A stretch of 64,000 nt of DNA from Taeniopygia guttata (GCF_048771995.1 NC_133024.1:85106501-85170500), one strand, 5' to 3'. Counted from the stretch's first letter, positions 23,925 through 38,066 are shown. The notes: generated by a model not told the origin, from the sequence alone. Translations and numbers: made by a program.

Positions 23925-24655
23925 ATTCGAAGTTTGAGCCAAGTTAGGGTCCTGCACATGGGTTGGGGCAATCCCAAGCACAAATATAGGCAGGGGGATG
24001 AATGGATTGAGAGCAGCCCTGAGAAGAACTTGGGGGCACGGGTTGATAAGAAGTTTAACATGACCCAGCCATGTGCACTCACACAGCAGCAAGGCAGCTG
24101 TGTCTGGGCTGCAGCAAAGTCAGCTGTGGCCAGCAGGCTGAGGGAGGGGATTCTGCCCCTCCACTACAGTTGCATAAGATCTGGGCTCCCAAAGTAAAAA
24201 GGAGGTGCAACTGCTGGAGAAAGTCCAGAGGAGGGTCATCAAGGTGATCAGAGGGCTGGAGCACCTCTCCTATTAAGACAAGCTGGAATTTGGATTGTTC
24301 GGTTAGGAAAAGGAAATACTCTGAGGAGACCTTATAGCACATTCCACTGCCTAGAGGGGCCAAACAAGAGAGTTGGGGAGGCACTTTGTACAAGGGCATG
24401 TAGCGATATCACAAAGGGGAATGGCTTCAATGTGACAGAGGGTAGGTTTGGACTTGATACAAAGAAGAAAGTCTTTGTGTGAGACACTGAATCAGGTTGC
24501 TCAGAGAAGCTGTGGGTGCCCCATCCCTGGAAGTGTTGAAGGCCACACTGTATAGGGCTTTGAGCAACCTGGGCTCATGGAAGATGTCCCTGCCTGTTGG
24601 GCTTGGAACTAAGTGATGTTTAAGGTCCCTTCCAACCCAAACCGTTCTGTGTTTT
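23925..24655 (+). mobile_element. CR1 LINE, C-terminal ORF2 plus 3' UTR, plus orientation
   Basis: The longest transposable element fragment in the window, about 730 bp. Its 5' part still reads as the C-terminal region of CR1 ORF2: VLHMGWGNPKHKYR, DEWIESSPEKNLGARVD, NMTQPCALT, SAVASRLREGILPLHYS. Frames are lost beyond that. The 3' part carries 'ctgtgggtgccccatccctgg', 'gagcaacctgggctcatgg', 'aaggtcccttccaacccaaacc' and a terminal 'ttctgtg' near 24647. It is 5' truncated, with no intact frame. Confidence 0.92.
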
Positions 24656-25943
24656 GATGATAACTATTCAGGACATTTCTGTGTGCCTGGAATTAATGAT
24701 ACAAAGCATTGAGGACTGTTAACATTCTACAAAACAAACAAGAAACCATTTCAGGCTTTTTTCTAGGGTGGTGCAATAACAAAAGAAATAATTAGCAAGG
24801 AGGAAGTAGATCAGGAAGGTAATTAATGTTGCTCTGTGTATTACAATCACCTGATTTTCATACAATGTCATCTTGGGAAAAGCCAGTGTTACTGCAGGTT
24901 GCATGGTTTGCAAAGAAGGTAAGTTCATTTTTAACCCTTTCTTATATGAGTCACAAGTTGAAATCATACCGCCAGGTATGACTGGTGGGTGATGCTTGAA
25001 CAGGATGTGTTCCAAAATGCAAATTTTATTAACACAGATTCAACACTGAGCTGACACAGCTGCATGGCTACTAGACCAGTGTTGGCTTAGTTTAGGCAGC
25101 TCAAGCCATGGCTGTAACAATTAATCAAAACCCAAAAAATAGCTTTAGAATATGCACCTTATGGGTTCTCTAAAAGTAAGCTTTCTTAACTAGTTCCTTT
25201 CCATCAACAAGCACCCAGTATTTCTCAGTGCACATGCACTTAATATTAATTAACCAACTTTGAACAAGGTATTTTTGGGTGATGCTCTGGGGTATTATGC
25301 ACTGCTTTAGCCAGTTTGATGTATTACCTTAAATTGATGCAGAAGGTATGAGCATAAGATCCCTTCTTTAGTATGATACAAGAATGGTGCTCTGCAGAGG
25401 GACAGGGAACAAGGAGCATCTGGCAGCCTGCAATGTCTTGGATCACCACAATCATATTGGACTGGTTGAATGCTGAAGGCTCTCAAGCATGATCCAAGAA
25501 CAAAAGATCAGAGTAGACCTTTTTTGTGTCAAATGTGGTGGAACCTATTTCCATTTATCTTTCAAACGTGACTCAGGAGCAACATACTCCTCAGAAGAGT
25601 TCTCAAGCAGTCTACTGTAACATCAAGTACCCTCACCTTCTGATTCTTAGATGCTTTTCTTCAGCTCCAGAGCATAACTCTCATGCTCAAACTGTCACAT
25701 ACAGCTGTTCTAAAGAGATAGATCAGCCACTACTGACAGAGTTTTCCTTTCAAAAAGTGGGTTACACAGTTACTGTATATACAATGAGTACAAAAGCCAT
25801 GCTATTTCTGCATCAGCTAGTGTTTGTTTTTGTGTATGTGAGAAATGATGTGACAGCATCCTTCACACTAGGCTGAGAACACCAGCTTTACTCTTGTGGG
25901 AAAGACAAAGGGCTTCTCTTAGAAACTGTACTGGTCAAAGCCA

Positions 25944-25961
25944 AAATTTCTATAGAAATTT
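25944..25961. repeat. 18-bp perfect palindrome
   Basis: AAATTTCTATAGAAATTT reads the same on both strands. A further partial echo (tccatagaaa) follows. Intergenic, AT-rich; no function evident. Confidence 0.8.
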
Positions 25962-27149
25962 CCATAGAAAAGCCTTCATTTTAGTATTTCTAGGAAGGGG
26001 ATAGAAAAAAGGGGTTTACTTGTAACATAGAACCTGACAGCATCAATTCATCTTTTGAGCTGTCCTCCCTCCACCCCTGTGACACTTGCAGGTAATCCAG
26101 CCTACTAATGGGATCTGAGAGCAGCTACTCAGTTGATGCCCTCTCCAGAATGTGTTTCTTGTCCTGCCTCTTTCTTGGACCAGACTTCTTCACATTCTCA
26201 AATCCAAAAGCTCAACTCAGCACTCCACTTCAGGGTAGATTTCTAGGAATAAAACCCAGGATCAGTTAGTGATCAAGGAATTCCGGTCGTGTCCATATAA
26301 TTCAGCATCAAGAGCTGAACAACTGAGATCTTGTTTGGTTATTATTATTGCCTTAATTTTTTTTTTTTTTTTTAATTTCATACCAAGCATTAGGCACAGA
26401 CTTAAGCACTAATCAGTATTAAAGTTATATGCTGAGTTCAGGCATAAGCCCCATCACTTCCAAAGCTATAACTGAACATTTCTCATCTCTTTGCTGTCTA
26501 ACAACCTTTCATGGCTGACACATGCCAGACCAAGTACCATTTTGTCATTGGTCGAGGCTCAGGAACCTTAGTCAGTCATGTCCTCACATACCTCATCCAA
26601 CTGCAGTAAGCAATTAATCACTTAAAACCTGCGTTCCTTCTGCATCTTGCAAATCATCATCATCTCATCTATCAGCCATATGGCCACTAGATGGTTGTTG
26701 ACAAAGTTAATCTTTCTGCTTTACAAGTCTGTACAGTTGACATTTATTTGAGCTGGTGTTCTCTGTATTGTGAAACATCTATCTTGCTGTCCCAGGTCTT
26801 ATGATCATAAACAATTCATTAATTTAACCTGCACAGCAAAATCATTAAACTTTACCACAAAAGAATAATTTGTTCCTCACTACTCAAACTAGATGAACTT
26901 CCCATTTCTTAAAAAAACCTCTAGATTTCAGCAAAAATAAAATGTTTAGATTTGAATTGTTAACATCAAAGTAACATGCAGGCTGGAAGTGCAACCAAGA
27001 GGACTGTTCGGTTACAGTTCTAATGTTCATTCAAGACAGAATATGCAGAAACCAGAAAAGTTTCCGTGAAAGACTTAAAGGAACAAATCTTTGAGATTGC
27101 TACTTTCAAAATAAATCTAAACTTATAGTATGAACAGTCTCAACCTCCC

Positions 27150-27240
27150 TTGTTACCCATGTCCACGGCAGAGGGGGTTGGAACTAGATGATCTCTAGGA
27201 TCCCTTGCAACCCAGCCCATTCCCTAAGCCTGATTCTACC
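27150..27240 (+). mobile_element. CR1 LINE terminal fragment, plus orientation
   Basis: Only the last roughly 90 bp of a CR1 element: 'ggcagagggggttgg', 'aactagatgatctctaggat', 'cccttgcaacccagcccattcc' and a degenerate end. Very short 5'-truncated copy. Confidence 0.8.
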
Positions 27241-29316
27241 CAAGCCACACATTCCTGCAAACTCCTTGTATCAGCACTAGACTATGTGTGGTCATGTTAC
27301 AAGCCTGATGAAGGAAGAGGTCCCAGGAAGAAGGAAGATTAACCTAGAAAAAAAAATCATCAGCTTAAAGTGACATGAAACCACAGACTCCAAGTAGGAT
27401 TTGCACTGAGTTTGTAATGAGGCTATTCACGTGTGGAACTGAGTAACTTCCAACAACGCACTGTGCTGGAATCCTGACAAGCCCACGCATTTCCACACAG
27501 CATGCAACTACATTAGAGGTGATTTTATATTTACACAGCTTATTTAACACAATTAGGGCTCAGTGATGAGCCCTGCTAAGACACTTGTAAAAATACTGTT
27601 GGAACATTGGTTTCCTGGATTTCATACAACTGGATGCAGGGGAAAAAAGGAGCACTTTCTAATGCATTTAAAGATTTTGTGCATTAAAAAATCGATCAAC
27701 ATGAAGCAAGTCTCCTTTGTGCTTTTCCGAGATCAAGAGGCAGCTGTACATCTTAAGCTGATTGTGTTCTCAAAGTGATCCTACATGTTAGGACAGAACT
27801 GTATATCACCTGTTAGAAATCTAGAAAGGGCTCAAACAAACTTTCTGATGGACTTTATTAATACAGAAATTATTCCACAGCACCTAGATCTTCTTTGAAA
27901 GAATACAGTAGACAACATTAGAATTAAAATAATTTTATTTCAATGTACATGAACAGAAATAAAATATAATTTTTTAAACTTAAAGAGATATATTGCTGGG
28001 CTGGCCCAATCACAAGTGTTCTCTACTACAAGGCAGCAAGACTGGCTAGACCCACTTCACTGCTATTTGGACCAACTGAGTTCAAAGTACCACTTCAAAA
28101 CGATCCTTCAGCACAAAGCAAACAATTTTTCTGAAAATTAAAAGAAAACTCATCAATGGTTCACTGTGTCCAAGGAAGATCTCTCTTAAAAATTCTGTCC
28201 ATGACTGAAGAACAGTACGCAGTATGCAGCACTATATCTAAACGATCAAGGTTTCTCCCAAATACTTTTCTCTATTCTACTCTTTGTACAAAGCATCTGC
28301 TATAAAATCCACATGTTCACAACCACAGAATGATACAAACCTGTGAACAAGGCTGTTTTCAATATGCTTGTTGCTATGTGCTATTGCCTGCTGTATCAGC
28401 TCTGACATGCAGCATTCGTAGATGGTAAAAGGGCATTTCTCTTGGCCATCTATTTCAGAATTCACAGAATTTATGACTGTTTTTATAACTTATAGTGCAA
28501 TGCAGTTAATTTATTCAATGGCATGATATGGCACCATAAGAAAAGCAATTATTTGTTAAAATGCACAATTTCTTTACTAATAATTTTGTGGTGCTTTACT
28601 GATAATGTAAGTAGTAACAAATATAAAAAGACAATTGGAAGATGAACTCATAAAGAACAATCTTTTTTAGAAGTGTATATTACCTCCTTTAATAATGAAA
28701 AACAGAAAAAAACCCCTTGTCAGATTCAATGAAAACAATAGGAAGTAGTTCCTCACACAGCACAGTTAAACTGTAACCTCCTTGCCACATGACCTCGATG
28801 CCTGGATACTATGAGGATTTAAAGAGATTCTTCTTCCATTATTTTAAGCAGCAAATGCTCTCAGATACAGTGTTTCCCAAATCACAGATTGCTTAAAGTA
28901 GAGTGTGGGGAAGCATTGCTATCTGGTAACCCTGTTTTCATTCTTCCTTGCACATCTCCTTTTAGCCACTGAGACCAGATCCTGGGCCAGAGGGACCTTT
29001 GGTCTGACTTCTTACAGCTGTTTCTAAGTTACTTCAAAACATTTCATAAACTTATACTTAAGACAAAGGGCTTAAGTTCATCATTTGCCATGTCATTTAG
29101 TTAGAAGGACTAAGATTTTCAAATTACAAATGACTACCAAAAGAGGAAAAAAAATACTTAAGCTTTTTCCTGCTGTGACTCAGTTGTATAAAACTGTATA
29201 GAAAAATGAGAATTATGTGCAGATGTAATGAAAAGCAGTAAGCTTTATAAAAAACATTCTTAGAAATGTACCACGCATAAACAAAAGATGATTTACAAAT
29301 ATATTTAGCGGCTCTT

Positions 29317-32300
29317 CTAGTCATCATCAGAATCTGAATCATATATCTTTCCTCTGATGGTCTTCTTGTCCAGCTTTGTAAAGCTTGTTCCATATTTCTT
29401 TTGACTTTGAAAAGGTGGCTCCATCAAGTTTCCACTACAGAAAAAGGGTAAGACGATTTAATTAAAGCCATATTCATACAGACAGTAAGCATCATGTCTA
29501 ATGGCCTGTTTCTCCAGAAAAACACATTCTAAGAGAACACAATGCCTATATGCCACAGCCACCCTAAGCAGCACTGTGGTGTTGCTAGCATAGCACACCC
29601 TGGTCAAAACGGCCTGGATAACTGGAGTTAAGATAGGAGTGTGAAAGTAAACAGCACCTGTAAGTGGAGCTGTAAACTGAAAAGGCTTTTCCTGCAAACT
29701 GATCATGCTGAAGACAACAACCTGTCAGATTAAACTGCAACTAGGGAATTACAGAGAGACTTTTCAAAACAGGTGAAGAGCCACCAGCACAAAAGAAGCT
29801 AAAATGTTGCTAACAAGGTGTTTGGAGTCAAAACTGGGATTTGCCAGAAGCCACCTTGTGCTATCTCTGCTATCTCTTCCCTGCAGGACTGCAGTCTTCT
29901 ACAGGAATGTGGGGGAACTCGCGCCTCAGAGTGCCTCCATGATTCTGCAGGGGCTCTCACCACCATGGCCTCCATGGGAATGGGCCTGTGCTCCCTGTTG
30001 GGAGCAGCAGGTTTTCACATAAAGCTGGAGCACCTGCTTCTCCTCTAGCAAATTGGGCAAGGAGGGAAATCCCCGCTGGCTGCTCAGAAAAGGGTGTGCC
30101 CTGCTTTTGCTCACATGACCTGTGAAGGGTTTGCATCCAATCGTCAATGACTTTGTGAGCAATTACAACAGTTACAACCTTCTGAAATTAGCTACAAAGG
30201 AGTGCTCAGAAATTTGTAGTTCTTTACAAAGTGTGAATACTCTTTTGCTGAAATTAATCCTAAATTTTGCTGAAAATAATCCTAAATAAATCCTAAATAC
30301 AGTTCACCGATTGCAATTTAATCATATACATTAACATACCACTTGAATCCTGATTTTGGGCAAATAATCTGACCTAAACAGTTTTTCCCCTAATTAAAGT
30401 ATTTTACAATCTGCTATTCCACAGGTTGAAGGAAAAGAATTATTTCTAAGCTCTGAGGAGGCCTATGCCCTTTTCAGGAACTCCAGAGTGGGACATTACT
30501 TTCAGAGCAGTGAGGAACTGCAGCTCGCATTGCAAAGCCAGAGTCTGCCAAAAGGAATGAAGAACAAAATTCCCCCACTCCACAAGGAGCTAAGAACAAA
30601 TACACAGTACTAGTAGAGTGAAGTAGAAGTAAAATTATGCCATAAGCCAATGTATCAATGTTTAGCAAATTCAGTGGTGCTTGATACAACTCCAGTAAAC
30701 TATTTTACCCATAAAAGGCTGGTGCTGTTTAGAATATGCATCCAAGCTGTCTCTGCATATTTGCTTTTTACTGAACTGGGAAATACCAGTTGTTTTAAAA
30801 TTTTAAGTTTCAGTCATTTCACTCAAAGTTCAACAGTTACTAAGCCAAATTAAGTAGTAGCTGCTTTGGCTTTAAGATACAATACTTCTTGCCAAAATTT
30901 TACCTCATTAGACATTTAAATAAATTCAGGTAATGAAATTTAAAATTTAAAGTGCACTAAAGGCATTCAAACAAAATTAATCTAAAAAGAGAGATGACAT
31001 TTGAACCACATTGGAAAGGAAAGCAGAATTTTGGTAAATAATTCTTGTGTAAAGTAAGGCTGTTGTGGTGACATATGTTCTACTGCCTTTAGTTCTGTAG
31101 TGTTTAACGAGGTATTTATTATGATTATATTGTACTGTTACTAAGTTTATTTACACTTAATCTAATTATTTTCCATTTTCAGTACAGTTTGTTGAAGATA
31201 AAAGTATATTAATGTATGTAATAATGCATGTAATACTGACTTAGATGCAGTTTAAGAATGAGTTGCTGAATTTGGATGAAAAATGCTCAGACCTCACTGT
31301 ATTGCAACTGTGACATGAAGCATCTATAGATGCTATAGGATTACATTAGATTCACAACACTGAGGCCATATCAAAGCCTCACTCTCATACTCCATATACA
31401 CCTCATGACAAGAATTGTGTTTATTTTTATTACTCTACAAAAAAGACAACACTCACTACAATGTCTCAATACTTTGCCAAAGAGATTATCATCTTTCCCT
31501 TGATGAAACACACAAATTAAGTAACTACATTAAACTCTGACATGTCTTTTTTAGCATACAACATATTAAGTTACAACTTTTCAGATTCTCCTGTCTGCAA
31601 GCTCATCCTCTTTGTACTTAACCTGAAAATAAAAGAATCACAAAATGCTTAATTACCTGTAATTAATTACATCTGCGCAGCCTAATCTCCATTCTAAGGT
31701 TTCTGTAGTGAAGTCATCAGTGTTACCAAGGTCAGTAAAGCCCACGACGTAGTCTTGTGTTTTTCCATCTCTTATTAGTGCTAGAGTGGGAATTACTTTG
31801 ATGCGCAGTCTCTCGCACAAGAAAGGAGATTTTTCAGCATTTAATTTCAAGAATTTTGTCTCAATGTGCTTTTTTGCCAATACAGTCAAATGTTTGTCCA
31901 TTATTTGGCACCTGTGGAAAGAGTAACCCAAAATATATAAAGTGTTAGAATGAATTAGCTGATGAATATGCATTTGAGAGGAAGTTTAAAAGAAGCACTA
32001 AAGAGCTAGTTCTATCATGTTAATACTTCGACATTACCTCCGTAACAGAGAATTTAGTTTGAAGAGAAACTTTCAGAGGTAGCTGGATTTAACGACTACT
32101 AGTGAAACAGCTTGGAGCACCTCTACTGTATAATTATACCATCCCTTTCTCTAATTTCTTCCTAATTACCTTCCATACACCTGGAAGCCTCACTCTCATC
32201 TCTGGAGGCCTGCACTTACTGACTACATGTCTTTCTATTGTTCGAGCTCTAGCTTCACTGACTGCCAATTGGAAAAATTTCTCTACAGAAGATTTCTTCA

Positions 32301-35300
32301 GAGAAGTACTCTCTCAGCACGTTAAGAGTGTTCTCGATTTTTGCAGTCACTACCTTCACAGCTAAGATGCAGTAACTCAAAGTGGGGGAAAAAAAGTGAT
32401 TTGCACAGACTCCTTTACACAGTAGTGCTAAAGGCAAAAATATTTTGCTTCTCTGTTGCCATGGAATAGAAGTGAGCATACAACTATTGTTTCTCAGCCA
32501 TGGGACAGTGATGTGAACTGCTCAAAATACTTGTCAGATCACAGAGATTTGTGGACTTGTCATTTGCAATCTCAGCTTTCTGGATTGTCTTCTCTATGCA
32601 GTTTGTCTTAGCTGCATGAACTCTGCGATGCGACTGTTCTTAAACTTGAGAGGAGATCTGAACAGATCAAAAAGCTGGACTGGGCAAAGATGAAAGCAAC
32701 TTGATACACGTTAGTAAACCCAACACACAAGCTTCAACCTGTCAGCATGACACACTTTACAAAGCACTTTCTCAGAAGTTCCTTCTCCTGTCTGAGCCCA
32801 CAGATTTTGCTGATTCAAGAAACAAGAACCCAAACCTGTCCAAGGCTACTTTATTTGCAGTGACAGCCTTTCATCCTCTTGACTAAAAGTTAGCCAAACA
32901 CAACTGCTTTAAACAGTTAGGATATGTAGGACATGGATACCTGACTGCAAAATCCAGCCTAGACCTCTTTCAATTTCTCACATGGAGGCTTTTCAGTTTA
33001 TATTCTCTAAGTTAGGGAGAACATAACACCTTTGGGGAAAAAAAAACTCCAAAGAAACAAAACCAGGACAACTGGCTCTTCCATCAATAAACTACTCTAC
33101 TTTGCAACAGCATTTTAACAGAACACATTGAGAGAGATCCAGTGAGGAACAGCCTGTAACCCAGAACTGCCAAAATTCTTCCAAGGAAGTGGGACGTCTT
33201 AGTTTGGGTTCCTATTCTGAGTCACCACATATTCTCAGATCTAGGTGTCTCACACTCTAAAAAAAGTGACAGAATCACAAAGGCACAGGCACAAAGGGAA
33301 AGCAGCTGCAACTGATCCTTTCAAAGTAAAAGGTAAAATTCTCAAGATGCCTAGACAAGATTTTTGGGTATTTTTTTTTTTTCCTGTTTGCCAGAACCAC
33401 CCAGATTATCTCTATCTGGACTAACCAAAACCATCTTTTTGAAATGCTGCTCTTGTATGGTCTACATTTACAGACCTAGCTGCCTCAAACTAGATCAATA
33501 ATGAAACACAGCAGTCTCTCAAATATTATCAAAGAGGTTATACATCTATGTCCTAATCAACTATGTAGCAGAATATTAACTGTTGCCCAATCATGCTCAG
33601 ACTAACTGTAGTGGAAAAAATACATTTAAAAAAATCAAATATCTTGAAAAGTGACTGAGATTTATAATGAAGCAATGTGAATACTTCTAAAAATGCCTGT
33701 TCATGAGTGGGATTTGAAAGAACAAAAAACACATCTGTTTTTGTAGACATCTTTAAACAAAAGTTTCTTCAGCACAGCTTATTTACTGTACCTGAATGTT
33801 GTATCTCTATAGAAATGGCAAACCACATTTTTACTTTCTTTGACTTCTTGGAAAAAGTCTCTCTCGCTTGGGATTTCTCTGTATTCTCCATGTCCTTTTG
33901 AAAGCCACTCCTTGAAAAACATAAAAGCAAATAATGTTAGTCTAGCTGTTGTGTAAACTCTACAGCTTTTAAAAAATGGAAGAGGGGGCCTGCAGTGAAA
34001 ACCCATTTCATACAGTAGTGGAGAAACAAAGTACTTCCCCCCCACTTTAGTTTTAATTTAAAAATACACAGATAAGACCACCTTACAAATCTTGTACAGA
34101 GCTACATAAAATTCTGCAGTGCAGCCTCAGTAAGACAAGAATAGTTCAAATAATACAACAAAAACTCTTGGCATTTGAAATTTTTGTGTAATCGAACTCA
34201 TCTAAACTTATTCAAGTGATTACATGAATTAAATAAATTTCTTTTAATTTTTTACTCTATGAAAAAATCAGTGAGAGAAAAGCCTACTAACCCATCTGCA
34301 ATAGATGATGGTTTACCTATCAAATATACATTGAAGGGATCTTAACATGAACCAGGCTCACAGAAAATAACTCAGAAAACATGTATGCACCATCATTCAT
34401 AACATCGATGCTGAAACAGAACGTCACAAGCTAAAATTTAGAGGTAACTTCAAAAACTGTCTGATTAAGCATGCAAACACAATTTCCAAAGAGCTAATCT
34501 TCCACATTTTCAACAAACACGCCTAATGGTAAAAACCTACAGCCTCTACATTACTAAAAGGTAATTGCAATGTATTTAAACAAGTACAGACTAATTTAAA
34601 TTATTTGAAGTAGTGCAGTATGACAAAATTTGACAAAAACCTTAATTTTCCAATGGGGGAAAGTTTAGATAAATTGCTGTTCTTAATCTTGCAGTTTTGT
34701 CTTAGGAAGGTGAAAGAAAAAAAAGGTTTCAAAGCAAACCAAAGATATCCTGTAAGCTAAATTAGGACAGAACAAAGAATCTCCTGAATACTGTATACAT
34801 TAAAAATTCATGGAAGTACAAGCATATGAAGATGTCATCATGATACAAATCAAGAACCCACTTATTCCTCAACAGTGATTATGCATTAATTCCTCTCTCC
34901 ACAGATTTATTCTGGAATAGTGTGACAGCACAGTCCTTTTACTGAGCAGTAACCTACTTCACATTTGCACTTGAAAGTGTGTGAGAACAGTGACTTAAGA
35001 CCAAACGACATGAAAATGTTTTGGCATGAGATCTATCACATGTTCACATCCAAGTGTTATGACTTCTGAAAAAGGAAAACACTAGAATCAAACATAAACT
35101 GAACTTCTGAAGACAAGTGAATAGTGTGCCACTTTGCCTACTTCCGTGTTTACAGAACCAAAGCTGCTGGTGCTGCCTATCCTCCTGCATCCCAGCCATG
35201 CCATGCCATTTCACTGCATTCCTATTTCAAAGTCTGGCATCAGCTTTTAAGGACTCCATCACAGCTAGGCATCTCCTTCCAGCCAACTCACTTCTCCCCC

Positions 35301-36217
35301 ATCACAATCAATTTCTTGTTTAGGTTAGCTCAGAAGGAATAAGCTGAGAAACCTACACAGCTTCCTTACTTATAATTCAGGTCTCACACCATATGTCACC
35401 AAAATTATGGTGTAAACTATTGTTCAAAAAGAGCTCTGAGGGAGCATAAAGACCTCATTTGACATGAGGTGTCAGGTCCCAAGGGAGTATTTCTTTCCTC
35501 TAAGAGGAAATAAGCAGTCATACAAAGAGACCACTTCATTGGCTTAGAAGGAGTGTGACAAATGATTGCAGTCTACGAACAAGGAAAAATCCCATTTCAC
35601 CCTTCTACAAAATACCTTAACAAGAGGGCACATATCACATGCTGTGAGTAAAAATCCAGAAGCTTCAGAAGGAATGCACTTCAGAAGGAGCCTAAAGCCT
35701 TATGGTTAGGTTACCTACAGGACTTATGCTTCCAGATAGCAATATTCAGTGAACACAGACACACTCAAATCTCTGTATGAGACTCCTTATCCTATCCTTA
35801 TTGTAACAATCACAGAGGTGCTTCTTACCTCCTGTTAAAAAACACAAAGCATGCACATGTGGACAGACACTTTCCTGGATAATCTAAAATTAATAAGCAC
35901 AGAAGGGAGAGAAAGAGGGAAAAATCCACAAAACCAACCAAAAAACCCCAAAACACTTAGTTCACATATACAGTTTCCAAAAAGTCTGTTACACTCTACA
36001 CATCAAGAGTCTGCACTACAGAAATTACTTGTTTCTGCTGCTGGCTCTTTTTTAGGGCCTCAAGCCTCCTCTGTTTAAGGCGTTCCAATTCATCTTCATC
36101 CATTTGGTCCAGCTTCTGTATTTCAGCATCCAGATGTTCTTCCACAACCTTGGTTGACTGAAGTATTTCATTCTCCAGAACTTTTTGAAGAATATCAACA
36201 GAGGTATCAGCAGCCAT
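29317..36217 (-). CDS. TXNDC9: Thioredoxin domain-containing protein 9 (PhLP3-like), complete
   Basis: Cytosolic phosducin-like protein; members bind the chaperonin CCT/TRiC and modulate actin and tubulin folding. Coding exons (minus): 36217-36029, 33910-33792, 31911-31657, 29434-29317; all GT/AG, phases join, 226 aa, the human length. Order: [20 protein letters not shown], a charged helical N-terminal segment ([20 protein letters not shown]), [20 protein letters not shown], then a thioredoxin fold ([54 protein letters not shown]) and an acidic DSDSDDD tail. The thioredoxin CxxC is absent: only one Cys follows FYRDTTFR, as in the family, so no redox role is expected. The start ATG has A at -3; an acceptor at 36246-36248 shows a 5' UTR intron of about 1.66 kb reaching the CpG island. 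Introns between coding exons are 1.8-2.2 kb and hold no recognised gene. Confidence 0.96.
30243..30286. repeat. 22-bp tandem duplication
   Basis: Two 22-bp units beginning ttttgctgaaa and ending atcctaaa, at 30243-30264 and 30265-30286, differ at one base. A third partial copy (taaatcctaaa) follows. In the last intron of TXNDC9. Confidence 0.85.
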
Positions 36218-37983
36218 CTTTAGCTGGAAAGTGGTCTCTTCAGAGCTGTGGAAACAGTGATACAAGGAATTGGCATTTATACAAACAATTAAAACTCTGA
36301 TCTCTCTTTGCTTGCAGTTCACATCATAGGAAAACAAAGTTCTCTGCTATTTCAAGAGAGGAGTAGTTAGCAGATAGTTCTTTACTGTAACCCACTATGG
36401 AGAATACTTTCATTATGAACACAGATGGCAAAGATACAAATCAAGTCCTATTATTTCAGCCCCAAAGGCAGCTACTGAAAATGCAAAGGAACTTAAAATT
36501 GCTTGTTAATATAAAGAAGAAAAATTCATCAGTTCCAAAAGGATACTCATCCCGAGCCAGATGTACCTACTTTAACAAATAGTCTGAAACAAAAAGATTC
36601 AGTTGGAGAGCTCCAAGCTACTGGGAGGAAGTATAAGATGCCTCAGAACAAGTCTAAGCAATGTTCAGTACATAAATTTGTGCCAGTAGTTTAAATGCAA
36701 TTACTTTAAGCTGCTCAGGCACATTAACATATATAAATCTGAATTAACTCTCCTCAGCTACTAGAAAGACAAGGTGCTCAACAGCAAATGCTCTAGGCCA
36801 ATACACTGCTTTAATTAGTTTCAGAAAATTGCTATTGCAAACAGCACCCTATGGCAGCCAGCAAGAGGATTTAAAAGCTACTATTTAACTGCTGTGTGAA
36901 GAAACGCAGCCAAAATAATTTTCTGTAAAGTTTTCCCTGCCCAAACACATCAAAAGACACAAAACTCTAACCAGTGCAAGAAGAGTTGTGACAACACAAT
37001 CGACTGTTCTCCCCAGTAAACTTACACTGCAGGAAATGATCAGTGTAGTGACTGACAGTTCTGAAACAGTGACAGTGCACAGTCACCCTGCTCAGACTCT
37101 CAACCTGCTGACCACGGATCTGAGGCGCTGAATTTGGGTTCCAGGGTACTCTTGGCTGTATTTCAAAGCAGGCGAACTGCCAGCGTCACTGGCTCTGTGA
37201 ACACCTTGCATACACATGCAAGAGAAACATTTAAGTAAGGACGGGAAAAGTTCGCAGATGACGGCAGCCGCGCAGTACCGCAGCGCCAGCAGTGCCCGGC
37301 CGCTGCCACACGTGTCACTGCCACACTCGCTCTGCCTCCCTCTTCCCAAAGATGATAACCACAATCTCTGTTTGTCCCCCACCCTTTCTTATGTTTCCAG
37401 AGGGAATATGAACCTCGCGGACCAAGATCAGAAGCTGGCAGGTCTCCAGGCGACGCAGAGACCCCGCTCAGCTGGGGCAAAGGGAGGCTCGTCCTCCAAG
37501 CGCTCAGGAAGGAAAACAGTACCAGCCCCTGCCAGACCCCACTGCAATCCGAGGGGCCCGGCGGTATCCCGGCTCCCAGGTCGCGGAACCCCGCGTGCCA
37601 AAAGGCTTTTCCTACAGCCGGGAGCCTCGGCACCACCGGCGGGGATGCTGTTCCGTCGCTCGGCCGGGAAGGGGCGCCGGGATCCCGGTCGAGCGGGGCG
37701 GCACACGGCGGGGGCATTGCGCAGCCGCCGCGCGCCTCCCTCCGCGGGGTCGCTACACAGAACGCCACAGGCAATCCACGCACCCGGCTGAGGACGTTCT
37801 CTCCAGGGGCGCCGCGCCGCCCGGCCTGCCCCGGGCTCGGTGCTGGTGGTGTCGCCGCCCGCGGCCGCACCCGCGACCCCGACCCGGTCCCGGCGCCGCC
37901 GCTCACCCTCCGCTTCCTCGCGCGCCGGCCGCGCCCCTCCGCAGCTATCGCGAGAGTCGGCGGGGGACGCACCGCGCGCGCGT

Positions 37984-38066
37984 GGAACTCCCCCGACGCG
38001 CTGATTGGCCGGGAAAGCGGGCGCGCGCACCCGCGGAACTACCCCGGACGCGCTGATTGGCCGCGG
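37984..38066. repeat. Imperfect tandem duplication carrying a CCAAT box
   Basis: Two copies of a unit of about 51 bp: ggaactcccccgacgcgctg followed by attggccg (from 37984), and ggaactaccccggacgcgct followed by gattggccg (from 38035). Each carries an inverted CCAAT box. The copies differ at a few positions. It lies upstream of the predicted TXNDC9 first exon. Confidence 0.85.

Larger units (their letters stand above)
20361..29316. other. Intergenic between LYG1 and TXNDC9
   Basis: No gene recognised. It holds a 17-bp tandem repeat (20734-20783), CR1 copies at 23465-23590 (-), 23925-24655 (+) and 27150-27240 (+), and an 18-bp palindrome (25944-25961). The right end contains the TXNDC9 3' UTR. 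Minus-strand poly(A) candidates are ATTAAA at 28693-28688, AATAAA at 28515-28510 and AATAAA at 27939-27934. Which one is used cannot be told from sequence. Confidence 0.5.

Noticed and set aside
31657-33910. Treating TXNDC9 as an active thioredoxin
   Set aside because: The CxxC motif is absent, as in the family; only a single Cys follows FYRDTTFR.
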